Assembly: GCA_038134485.1 (NCBI GenBank) | Contig: JAYPVG010000014.1 | Span: 7,259 to 71,258, forward strand | Source: NORP240 sp038134485 | GTDB lineage: Bacteria; Pseudomonadota; Gammaproteobacteria; Pseudomonadales; Pseudohongiellaceae | Length of the DNA stretch: 64,000 nt | Reading direction: 5' to 3' | Shown here: positions 35,036-42,414 of the stretch, in pieces | Layout: every line of letters starts with the position of its first letter | How positions within the stretch are numbered: position 1 is the stretch's first letter | Position numbers and translations under genes: made by a program | Notes under the pieces: model-generated | What the model saw: the letters and a program-made list of their open reading frames with translations, nothing else | Told to the model about the DNA's origin: nothing | Database searches by the model: none

Positions 35036-36124
35036 TTATTGGTCGTCCAGTAACTGATAGATACGGCTGACAGCCCGGGGATCAGCACCCGGCCCCCGAA
35101 TCTGGCCAAAATTGCCGCTGTGGTTGGTCATGTCGACCTGCTCAGCAGCTCGTTCTACACTCAATCCCTGGTCTTTCAGCTGTGACACCTTGGGCCACAA
35201 ATCTTCAAGGTAAGCCTGAAAATTATCGATAACAGCCCGATCACTAAACGGCTGACCATGGCCGGGCAGCACCCATTCGAAATCCAGTGTCTTTAGCGCC
35301 TCCAGGGTTATCGGCCACTCATCTACGTGGGCATCACCCATGTAGGACAATCCCGGCAACATCATATCGCCGGTAAAAACGACTCTCTCCTGAGGCAGGT
35401 AAACCACGACATCGCCACCGGTATGCGCACGACCCAGATGTAGCAGCTGTATTTCCCTGCTTCCCCGGCTAACTACCTGGAACAGGGTCATTTTTTCCTC
35501 CAGAGTAATATTTGGCGGAGTCGGCATGACTTCCGGAATAGCATTCATGTAATCACGCTGCACCTGCGCCCGCTGTTCCAATTGAGCGCGACGGGAAGAG
35601 TCCTGTTCTGACGCTGCTTGTCGTTCCAGGTTTGCTACCGTGGTCGGTACGCCATCAGAGAAACTGCGAAATGTATTCTCTTCAAGTACATTGCCAATCT
35701 CACCGTTGAGCTTTTGTCGGGTAAAACTGTGACCGATAATTTCTACTTCCCGGGGAAATGCCTGATTGCCGTGAGCATGATCGAAGTGATAATGGCTATT
35801 GACTAGATAGCGAACCGGTTTGTCGGTAATTACCGAGAGTGCGTCCAGCAGAGATCTGGCCGCCGCGGGCGTAACATGGGAATCAACCACGAGGGTATCG
35901 AACTCACCTACAAGAACCATGACATTGCTCATGACATGGACGCTGCCGGTGCCCACTCCGTGCCACACGCCTTCCGCAAGTTCGGTAAAGCGATGGCTAT
36001 CAGATTCCACTACCCTGCCGGTCTGGGCATGGGCGTTTACTGCGTAGCTTACCGCGAGGACTAGTAGGGTGGTGACTGTTAAAACAATTTTTACGAGAGA
36101 TGTTGCACTTCTTCTTCGTGTCAT
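35036..36124 (-). CDS. secreted metallo-beta-lactamase-fold hydrolase
   Basis: 362 residues, signal peptide to about 33 (VNAHAQ). The metal motif is complete: His111-x-His113-x-Asp115-His116 (HYHFDHAHGN), LGRAHTGGDVVVYLP (third His), FTGDMMLPG and the C-terminal VLPGHGQPFS. It resembles the secreted MBL-fold proteins that act on diverse substrates, including quorum lactones, phosphoesters and beta-lactams; the substrate cannot be decided. The 507-base gap upstream contains the promoter of the VNG-repeat gene on the other strand. Confidence 0.85.
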   Translation of the reverse strand: MTRRRSATSLVKIVLTVTTLLVLAVSYAVNAHAQTGRVVESDSHRFTELAEGVWHGVGTGSVHVMSNVMVLVGEFDTLVVDSHVTPAAARSLLDALSVITDKPVRYLVNSHYHFDHAHGNQAFPREVEIIGHSFTRQKLNGEIGNVLEENTFRSFSDGVPTTVANLERQAASEQDSSRRAQLEQRAQVQRDYMNAIPEVMPTPPNITLEEKMTLFQVVSRGSREIQLLHLGRAHTGGDVVVYLPQERVVFTGDMMLPGLSYMGDAHVDEWPITLEALKTLDFEWVLPGHGQPFSDRAVIDNFQAYLEDLWPKVSQLKDQGLSVERAAEQVDMTNHSGNFGQIRGPGADPRAVSRIYQLLDDQ

Positions 36125-36422
36125 AAGTTGGAAAGTTCCTTGTTAGGGGACCACAGGAAATTGGGGAAATATCATGGAATAACATTGTTGTTATGGATTT
36201 TGCCAGTCCACCGACAGCAACAATTCCAGTGGGCTATTGCTGGAATCCTACCTAAATTATGACAATGAGAGAAGAAAAATTATTGCCCTCGCGTCGCGAG
36301 CCAAACTGCGCTGCCAGTGCGACAAGTTCGCTTCTCAAGATCCCAATGGATAGTTCACTTTGACGCACACCAAATCGGCATGATCAGCCATAATTAACCA
36401 GTGGCGCTAAACTCGATCAGCA

Positions 36423-36437
36423 TGGCGAATTTCGCCA
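36423..36437. promoter_or_regulatory. inverted repeat 7-1-7 upstream of a sigma-54 promoter
   Basis: TGGCGAA-T-TTCGCCA, perfect. About 85 bases upstream of the -24 box, so a candidate enhancer-binding-protein site. Confidence 0.45.
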
Positions 36438-36450
36438 ATGGTTCGCCCAT

Positions 36451-36470
36451 TTAACCCAGCAGTGGGTTAA
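36451..36470. promoter_or_regulatory. inverted repeat 8-4-8 upstream of a sigma-54 promoter
   Basis: TTAACCCA-GCAG-TGGGTTAA, perfect. About 50 bases upstream of the -24 box. It does not match NtrC; the regulator is not identified. Confidence 0.5.
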
Positions 36471-36519
36471 GAGACTGCTTTACCAATTCTATCCAATTGA
36501 TATTTATATACTTTATTTT

Positions 36520-36536
36520 TTGGCAAGTGTTTTGCA
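36520..36536 (+). promoter_or_regulatory. sigma-54 promoter
   Basis: TTGGCAAGTGTTTTGCA: GG at 36522-36523 and GC at 36534-36535 are separated by exactly ten bases, with TGGCA and TTGCA boxes intact. Expected transcription start near 36547, 86 bases before the VNG-repeat gene start. Strongest sigma-54 match seen. Confidence 0.8.
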
Positions 36537-36632
36537 AATAGCGGTACAAGATAGATTTTAAACTCTCAACGGGTGTAACTAATTCGGGATTACGTGCGTC
36601 AATACATGTAAGTCCCCAGAGGAGAAACAGAC

Positions 36633-37367
36633 ATGCGAGAACTTAATGATAGCGCCCCACTGACCCTGGCAACCATGCTTGCAATTATCCTTGGTGCATA
36701 CCTATTCACTGGCGATGCAAACGCGCAGTCCGACTACCAGGATATATCACGTGTCAATGGCAGCATCGAGATCAAGCAGGGACAACAGGCAGGCAATGTT
36801 TCCACGGTAAATGGCAAAGTTCAGATCCTGGACGGAGCCAGCGTAGGATCAGTCTCAACGGTTAACGGCAGTATAGAACTCTCCCGACAGTCTTCCGCGC
36901 GAAATACCGAAACGGTGAACGGTGATATTCAGATTGGAAACGGGGTACTGGTCGACGGCAGTCTCGGCACCGTAAACGGCGATATACGAATTCGTGATAA
37001 TGCCAGCATCGGAGATTCTATCCGCACTGTTAACGGTAACGTTGAACTCAATAAGGGTGTCTCTGTAACCGATAAAGTTCAGACTGCAAACGGCGATATC
37101 CGCCTTATTGGCAGCAGCGTAGGTGGTGATCTTGTCACCCGTAGCGGCGATGTTAGTCTGCAGGCGTCAAGCACTGTCACCGGGGACATTGTCTTCCATG
37201 ACGACTCAAGATGGTGGGATAGGATCTTCAGTCCAGGCCGCCTGAAAACACCTCGTATTCATATCGACGCAAGCTCTGCCGTTCACGGTAACATTCACTT
37301 GCACAGACCCGTGGATCTTGACATCGAGGCAGGATCGGTAACTGGCGAAATCGTGCGTCATTATTAG
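36633..37367 (+). CDS. secreted VNG-repeat protein (bactofilin-like beta-solenoid)
   Basis: 244 residues: signal peptide to about 31 (DANAQ), then about eight repeats of 18-19 residues, each opening with V/A-N/S-G followed by alternating hydrophobic positions (VNGKVQILDGASVGSV, VNGDIQIGNGVLVDG, VNGNVELNKGVSVTD). This fits a right-handed beta-solenoid, like the cytoskeletal bactofilins but exported. A WWDRIF interruption and a His-rich end (HGNIHLHR) follow. AGGAGA ribosome site. It is behind a sigma-54 promoter. Function unknown; a structural or surface role is inferred. Overlaps the convergent PEBP gene by 4 bases. Confidence 0.78.
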   Translation: MRELNDSAPLTLATMLAIILGAYLFTGDANAQSDYQDISRVNGSIEIKQGQQAGNVSTVNGKVQILDGASVGSVSTVNGSIELSRQSSARNTETVNGDIQIGNGVLVDGSLGTVNGDIRIRDNASIGDSIRTVNGNVELNKGVSVTDKVQTANGDIRLIGSSVGGDLVTRSGDVSLQASSTVTGDIVFHDDSRWWDRIFSPGRLKTPRIHIDASSAVHGNIHLHRPVDLDIEAGSVTGEIVRHY

Positions 37368-37927
37368 CGGGTTCGCTGGAAGTTACCGACCAGCAGCCCG
37401 GTGGCCAATACATGCCCTTCGATCGCTTCCAGCAAGCCTTCCTTGTCGAGGCCGACTGGTAGGTCAAGGTCGGTATCAATGGCGTAAACTCGGAAGTGAT
37501 ACTCATGGGACAGTCCATCCAGTGGGGGTCGTGGACCAAAATAACCTGGACGCCCGACCCCGCTTAATCCGTTGATTAATCCATCAAGACCTTGCACAGC
37601 AGGCTGAGATTCGGTTGGCATGGCTTCCGGTAATCCCAACGCAGTCGCTGGAATGTTATATACCACCCAGTGCACAAAAGGTTGCGACATGCCTACTACT
37701 GGATCATCGCAGATCAGAGCCAATTCGACAGTTCCAACTGGCAAGTTACTCCAATAGATATCGATAGAACGGTTATCACCGTAATTGGAGTATGCGTGAG
37801 GGATAATTCCCCGGTGCTGAAATGCATAGCTGGACACTTCGATAGTATCTGGCGCATCCGCCGCCCGGGCCACGCTGGCGAATAAGGTCCACCCGCATAT
37901 CAGAGTCATCCGTATAATCAGTGTCAT
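37364..37927 (-). CDS. YbhB/YbcL-type PEBP (Raf-kinase-inhibitor-like) protein
   Basis: About 187 residues from the ATG at 37927, with a signal peptide (to about 23, VARAAD). PEBP landmarks are CDDPVVGMSQPFVHWVVYNI (the DPD-type pocket) and YFGPRPPLDGLSHEYHFRVYAID. Bacterial members are small, secreted or cytosolic, with unclear function. Its predicted start follows the acyl-CoA ligase stop by 44 bases, so it may be co-transcribed. Confidence 0.88.
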   Translation of the reverse strand: MTLIIRMTLICGWTLFASVARAADAPDTIEVSSYAFQHRGIIPHAYSNYGDNRSIDIYWSNLPVGTVELALICDDPVVGMSQPFVHWVVYNIPATALGLPEAMPTESQPAVQGLDGLINGLSGVGRPGYFGPRPPLDGLSHEYHFRVYAIDTDLDLPVGLDKEGLLEAIEGHVLATGLLVGNFQRTR

Positions 37928-37971
37928 AACTATGTCTTGCTCCGGTCGGGTCAGTAGTCCGAATTGCCGCA

Positions 37972-39603
37972 TTAGTCGACAGCAGCGGCCCGTTCGCGAA
38001 GTTTGTATTTCTGCACCTTGCCAGTTGATGTCTTGTCAATGGCGCCAAACACAACCTTCTTGGGCACTTTAAAACTGGCGAGCTCTTCACGGCAATAGCC
38101 TATCAGCTCATCACGCGTCATTTCCTGGCCCTGTTTCAATGCTACAAAAGCACATGGTACCTCACCCCATTTTTCATCCGGCGCCGCAACTACTGCGGCC
38201 TCAAGAATTTTAGGATGCTTGAATAACACTGACTCCAGTTCCAGAGACGAAATGTTTTCGCCGCCAGAGATAATAATATCTTTGGATCGGTCCTTGATTT
38301 GTACATAGCCATCCTCGTGCCATACGGCCAAATCTCCAGAATGAAACCAGCCACCGGCAAATGATTCCTCGGTTGTGGGCGAATTTTTTAAATAGCCCTT
38401 CATAACCAGATTACCCCGCATGAATATCTCACCCATGGTTTGGCCGTCCTTTGGCACCGGCTCCAGATTCTCTGGATTCGCCACCATCAGCTCATCCTGT
38501 AATGGGGCTCTGACCCCCTGCCTGGCCAGAAGCTCCGCGCGATCAGTAATTGATAAATCAGACCAGCTCTGTTGTGGCGCACAGACGACGCATGGACCAT
38601 ACGTCTCGGTAAGTCCATAAACATGAGACACACTAAAGTTCATTTCCTCAATACCCGCTATGACAGCCGCCGGCGGCGCCGCGCCAGCTGTCATGACATG
38701 TACTTTATGATCAATTCCCTGCTTAAGCTCATCTGCAGCATTAATGAGAGTATTGAGCACCACAGGCGCGCCACAAAAATGACTGACCTTGTGCTCCCGC
38801 ATTGCGTCAAATATCGCCTTGTCACGAACCTGTCGTAAACACACGCTGGTTCCGCCCACCACCGCCAGAGTCCACGGGAAGCACCAACCATTGCAATGAA
38901 ACATCGGAAGCGTCCAGAGATAGACCGGGTGGCTAACCATATCCCAACTCAAGGCATTGGAGACGGCATTCAAATAAGCACCTCGGTGATGGTACACAAC
39001 TCCTTTCGGATTACCGGTGGTGCCCGAAGTATAGTTCAAGGAACAGGCGGACCATTCATCTTGAACCTGAAAGCAGGAATACTCCGCATCGCCGGTTGCC
39101 AAAAACTGTTCATAACTCATCTCACCCAGGGATTCTCCACCTTCAAACTGTGAATCAACGATATCGATCACCAGCGGACGGGTGGGTAGCATCTCCAATG
39201 CCGCCTTGATGGTTTCACTGAACTCAAGATCGGTAAACAGCACCTTTGTTTCAGCATGCTCCAGAATGAAGGCGATAGCCTTGGCGTCTAATCTGGTGTT
39301 CAGCGCATTAAGCACGGACCCTGGCATCAGTACACCAAAATGGGCTTCAAACATTTCCGGTGTATTAGCCGCCATGAAGGACACTGTGTCTCCCTCGCCG
39401 ATTCCTTGCTTTATTAAAGCCGATGCCAACAGGCAACTGCGTCGATAGGTCTCGGCCCAGGTCTGTTGCAGGTTCCCATGGATAATAGCAACTCTGTGGG
39501 GGTACACGCTGGCAGCCCTCTCTATAAACGTGAGAGGTGTGAGCGGTGCAAAATTTGCCAGATTGCGATCCAGGGATTGTTGGTAGATGTTGTCGCTGCT
39601 CAT
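37972..39603 (-). CDS. AMP-forming acyl-CoA synthetase (DmdB/medium-chain type)
   Basis: 543 residues. Activates a fatty or organic acid by ATP-dependent adenylation and CoA ligation. Motifs: YTSGTTGNPKGVVYHHRGA (P-loop, about 187-205), LPMFHCNGWCFPW, VYGLTETYGP, and the hinge IKDRSKDIIISGGENISS (about 417-433), with the C-terminal Lys in KTSTGKVQKYKL. The sequence style around HCNGW is that of the methylmercaptopropionate-CoA ligase (DmdB) and plant AMP-binding enzymes, which suggests dimethylsulfoniopropionate or medium-chain acid use, not proven. Confidence 0.87.
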   Translation of the reverse strand: MSSDNIYQQSLDRNLANFAPLTPLTFIERAASVYPHRVAIIHGNLQQTWAETYRRSCLLASALIKQGIGEGDTVSFMAANTPEMFEAHFGVLMPGSVLNALNTRLDAKAIAFILEHAETKVLFTDLEFSETIKAALEMLPTRPLVIDIVDSQFEGGESLGEMSYEQFLATGDAEYSCFQVQDEWSACSLNYTSGTTGNPKGVVYHHRGAYLNAVSNALSWDMVSHPVYLWTLPMFHCNGWCFPWTLAVVGGTSVCLRQVRDKAIFDAMREHKVSHFCGAPVVLNTLINAADELKQGIDHKVHVMTAGAAPPAAVIAGIEEMNFSVSHVYGLTETYGPCVVCAPQQSWSDLSITDRAELLARQGVRAPLQDELMVANPENLEPVPKDGQTMGEIFMRGNLVMKGYLKNSPTTEESFAGGWFHSGDLAVWHEDGYVQIKDRSKDIIISGGENISSLELESVLFKHPKILEAAVVAAPDEKWGEVPCAFVALKQGQEMTRDELIGYCREELASFKVPKKVVFGAIDKTSTGKVQKYKLRERAAAVD

Positions 39604-39800
39604 ACAGTAATCACTTTAAAATTTCAGGGTCAATGACTCCAGTCTGCTATCAGCCTCAACCCAGATCCCGGTAGCTGAAGCTCTCATTCGGAGTAATGAT
39701 GGCACGCTTTAATTCTACCTGACCAGTGTTAATACGCTGGCCGAAATCATCCAGTACAGGGTAATCCACATTAGCGAAGCAATTCGGGTAAAATGGATCC

Positions 39801-39962
39801 ATGGCAACATCAATCTACAACTCTGGACTAAAAGGTTTATTCGCGACTTTCTACCTCGGTGACAGCAGCTCAACCGCGCGTCAGGCATTATCACTGCTGT
39901 TGCTAGTTCGTACACTTGTCACTGTATTGGGGGGGCTGGGGCTGATTGGCTACCACGCATAG
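39801..39962 (+). CDS. small hydrophobic ORF in frame with a downstream RegA-like stub
   Basis: 53 codons from the ATG at 39801 to the TAG at 39960-39962, with a hydrophobic C-terminal half (LSLLLLVRTLVTVLGGLGLIG). It is in the same frame as the RegA-type fragment that follows the TAG, but does not resemble a receiver domain. I cannot tell whether it is a real small membrane protein or chance. No clear ribosome site. Confidence 0.3.
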   Translation: MATSIYNSGLKGLFATFYLGDSSSTARQALSLLLLVRTLVTVLGGLGLIGYHA

Positions 39963-40132
39963 ACCGACGCCAAGGCGATCCAGGAACCCAAGTCTGTTCG
40001 ACGCCCGGAATGGGAACATATTCTGAAAGTATTGAACGAGAATGAGGGAAATATTTCTGCTACAGCGCGACAGCTAAAAATGCATCGGCGAACGCTGCAG
40101 CGCAAACTGCAGAAAAAACCGCTTGTCAGATA
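39963..40132 (+). pseudogene. C-terminal fragment of a RegA/PrrA-type response regulator
   Basis: Read in frame, this gives RRPEWEHILKVLNENEG, then NISATARQLKMHRRTLQRK, then the end KPLVR and a TAG stop. This is the Fis-type DNA-binding helix-turn-helix of the redox regulators RegA/PrrA/ActR/RoxR, with the characteristic H-R-R-T-L-Q-R-K recognition helix. There is no receiver domain upstream, and an in-frame TAG at 39960-39962 precedes the fragment; no usable start is present. I read it as the remnant of a lost regulator, or a decayed gene. Confidence 0.65.
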
Positions 40133-40187
40133 GTCTGGGGAGTGGAAGTTCGCCCGCTTCGATTTCAATCTTACCCATTGAATTTAT

Positions 40188-40991
40188 TCAGCGCCGCATT
40201 AATGGCACATGATTGAGATGCCGTCCTCCATCAACAATCAGTGTCTCGCCGGTAACTGCCTGAGGACCCACAATGAAATGATAGATCGCCTCTGCCACAG
40301 TTTCCGGCGTTGCATTGAAACCGAGCGGCGCATTATCGCGATTACTTTGCATGACTGTCTGGTAACGTTCATCTCCCATTCCATTGCGCAGCCAGTCACC
40401 CTCGATAAAGCCGGGACATATGGTATTAACACGCACTTTGGGCCCCAGCACCCTGGCCAATGACATACTCATCGTAACCATTGCACCTTTTGAAGCTGCA
40501 TAGGCAATACAGCTGCCTATACCATTGACAGCGGCCGTCGATGCGACATTCACTATGCATCCACCTGCTTCCTGTTGCTGCATAATTTCATTAGCTGCCC
40601 GGGTCATTTGGTAAGCACCGATCACATTCACTGCATAAATTCGTTGAAAATCCTCGGCACTCAATCCTTCAAGCTTGCTATGGTCAACGAATTTAGTAGT
40701 TCCGGCATTATTAACCAGTATGTCGAGTCGTCCCCAGCGATCGCAGGCTTGCCTCACAACCTCGTGGCAATCGTCATCCCGGGCAACGTTAGCTCCAGAA
40801 ACCAGAGCATCCGCGCCTAACTTTCTGCATTCTTCAGCCACCGCCTCCGCAGCTTCTTTTTTGGTGCTGTAATTGACAACCACATTACAGCCCAGCGACG
40901 CAAGTAACCTTGCTGTAGCGGCACCTACTCCACTACTGGAACCGGTAATTATCGCCACGTGATCTTTCAAATCTTTCATAGAAATTTCCAT
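40188..40991 (-). CDS. short-chain dehydrogenase/reductase
   Basis: 267 residues, NAD(P)-binding Rossmann enzyme: TGSSSGVGAATARLL (nucleotide loop, about 16-30), NNAG (about 92), the catalytic Ser in NVASTAAVNG and the YAASK pair (about 160). The C-terminal VDGGRHLN is typical. Substrate unknown; the sequence is a classical SDR. Stands alone, with a 486-base gap upstream. Confidence 0.9.
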   Translation of the reverse strand: MEISMKDLKDHVAIITGSSSGVGAATARLLASLGCNVVVNYSTKKEAAEAVAEECRKLGADALVSGANVARDDDCHEVVRQACDRWGRLDILVNNAGTTKFVDHSKLEGLSAEDFQRIYAVNVIGAYQMTRAANEIMQQQEAGGCIVNVASTAAVNGIGSCIAYAASKGAMVTMSMSLARVLGPKVRVNTICPGFIEGDWLRNGMGDERYQTVMQSNRDNAPLGFNATPETVAEAIYHFIVGPQAVTGETLIVDGGRHLNHVPLMRR

Positions 40992-41477
40992 CTGTAAGTT
41001 GAATTCCGATAGTCAGCCTTTCCTATCTGGTGTCATGAGAGTAGCAGAATTGGCCGCATTAACCCACGTCTGACTAATTTGAAGCCCGTAAGCCAAGAGA
41101 TGAGCGCTTGTTCTATTGATGTGACAATTTGTAACCGAAGACAGAGGAATTTTCCCGCTGTGCTACCATTTTCAGCACTTTTTAGTCGGACTCCTTAAGG
41201 GATAAGGTTGTCTGCTGAAAAGAGTCGACGGTGGGGCCTGGGAGTTTTTCTTTGTTCCCCCCTTTATAAATAGCATTGAGCGGCTTTCAAGCCACCACGT
41301 CGGCGTTTCTTGACTGATCCTGTAGTAGAAAGAATTCCCCTGACTTAACCAACCGATTCCACTTCGCTAATCAAGGCTGCCCACGAATATTCGGTACAAG
41401 AGGGCCATCAAATCGAACCCCAATCTGAATCGCGTCCGGTATTAATAAGCAGAATTGTCAGAGGCTCAGGGAGATTA
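40992..41477. other. 486-base gap with no gene seen
   Basis: Lies between the SDR start and the end of the gene at 41478 (both minus). I see no open frame of note, no repeat and no convincing promoter. One TTAACCCA half-site near 41063 equals half of the palindrome at 36451-36470, probably by chance. Confidence 0.4.
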
Positions 41478-42257
41478 CTAGTCAAGGTTAGCCAGGGCCC
41501 TACTGCGCGCGTAGCGGCGTCTTTCTCGAGCCATTTCATGGTAAATATCGGAGCTCAGATACAGGTAGTATTCACTGCGGGCAATATTGCGCTTGAGCGA
41601 GTCGAGCAAAGGATCCTCGCCACTAAGAGTTAACTCGGCGACTTCCAGTCTTAACTTGAGAAGCCCGTGGGCCTTTCGGAGATGTTCAACGCGTGCACCG
41701 TTAAGATTGAAATTAGAAGCATCAAAATGCCATGCAACGACCTTGCGGAGACCCTTTTCCAATCTGGGATCATCTCTCTCGTACAATTTTTTGTACAGAT
41801 GCTCGAGATAGGCATAATGATTATTAACCTGGTCCCATCTCGCCATTTGCTGATCTACATCAATCAAGCGCTCCACGATTGCCAGCTGTGACTCACTGAT
41901 CAGCCCTTCGTTGACTCGAGTAACGTGCAGCGCTCGCTTGTATGCATCACTGGCAGCCATCAGGTCGCCAGATTTATTCAATTGAAATCCGAGTGCCTTG
42001 AGCGCCTCTTTCAATCTGATGTCGTAGGGACCGAATCGGGTCTCCAGTTCGCTTACCAATTGCAATTGCCTGGCTACCAACTCCTGCTTGCTGGGTCTTG
42101 GGTCAATCAATGACTGGCTTTGCTGTAAGAAGGAAGATGTTACGGGGGGATTATCGGCTAACAGAGGACTCGGGGCCACTATCATTGCGATAGAGACAAG
42201 AACGAAAAGAAGGTCTGTGTGATGTTTACCTCTACCCATACTCTGCATTACGGGCAA
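41478..42257 (-). CDS. secreted helical-repeat protein, unassigned
   Basis: 259 residues with a signal peptide (to about 35, PLLADNP) and a mostly helical body with TPR-like spacing (ALGFQLNKSGDLMAASDAYKRAL at about 86-108). The C-terminus is Arg-rich (RERRRYARSRALANLD). No family assigned. It lies 157 bases downstream of the MoxR/VWA operon on the same strand and may be its last gene, though the gap allows a separate unit. Starts at 42257, 42248 or 42239 are possible. Confidence 0.65.
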   Translation of the reverse strand: MPVMQSMGRGKHHTDLLFVLVSIAMIVAPSPLLADNPPVTSSFLQQSQSLIDPRPSKQELVARQLQLVSELETRFGPYDIRLKEALKALGFQLNKSGDLMAASDAYKRALHVTRVNEGLISESQLAIVERLIDVDQQMARWDQVNNHYAYLEHLYKKLYERDDPRLEKGLRKVVAWHFDASNFNLNGARVEHLRKAHGLLKLRLEVAELTLSGEDPLLDSLKRNIARSEYYLYLSSDIYHEMARERRRYARSRALANLD

Positions 42258-42414
42258 ACTCCTGTGCCCTCAATATCGCGCAATTACTATCGCTTTACAA
42301 CAATTATCGGCCGCGATATCAGCAAAATATTTCAGTATTATGACGTTTTCATGACAAATAAAATCTATGTTTTTATTAAAATCAGCGGCTTACGATTTCA
42401 ATCTCAAAGATTGG

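Noticed and set aside
36760..37200. VNG repeats as a CRISPR array
   Set aside because: Repeats are protein-level, in frame and of varying DNA sequence.
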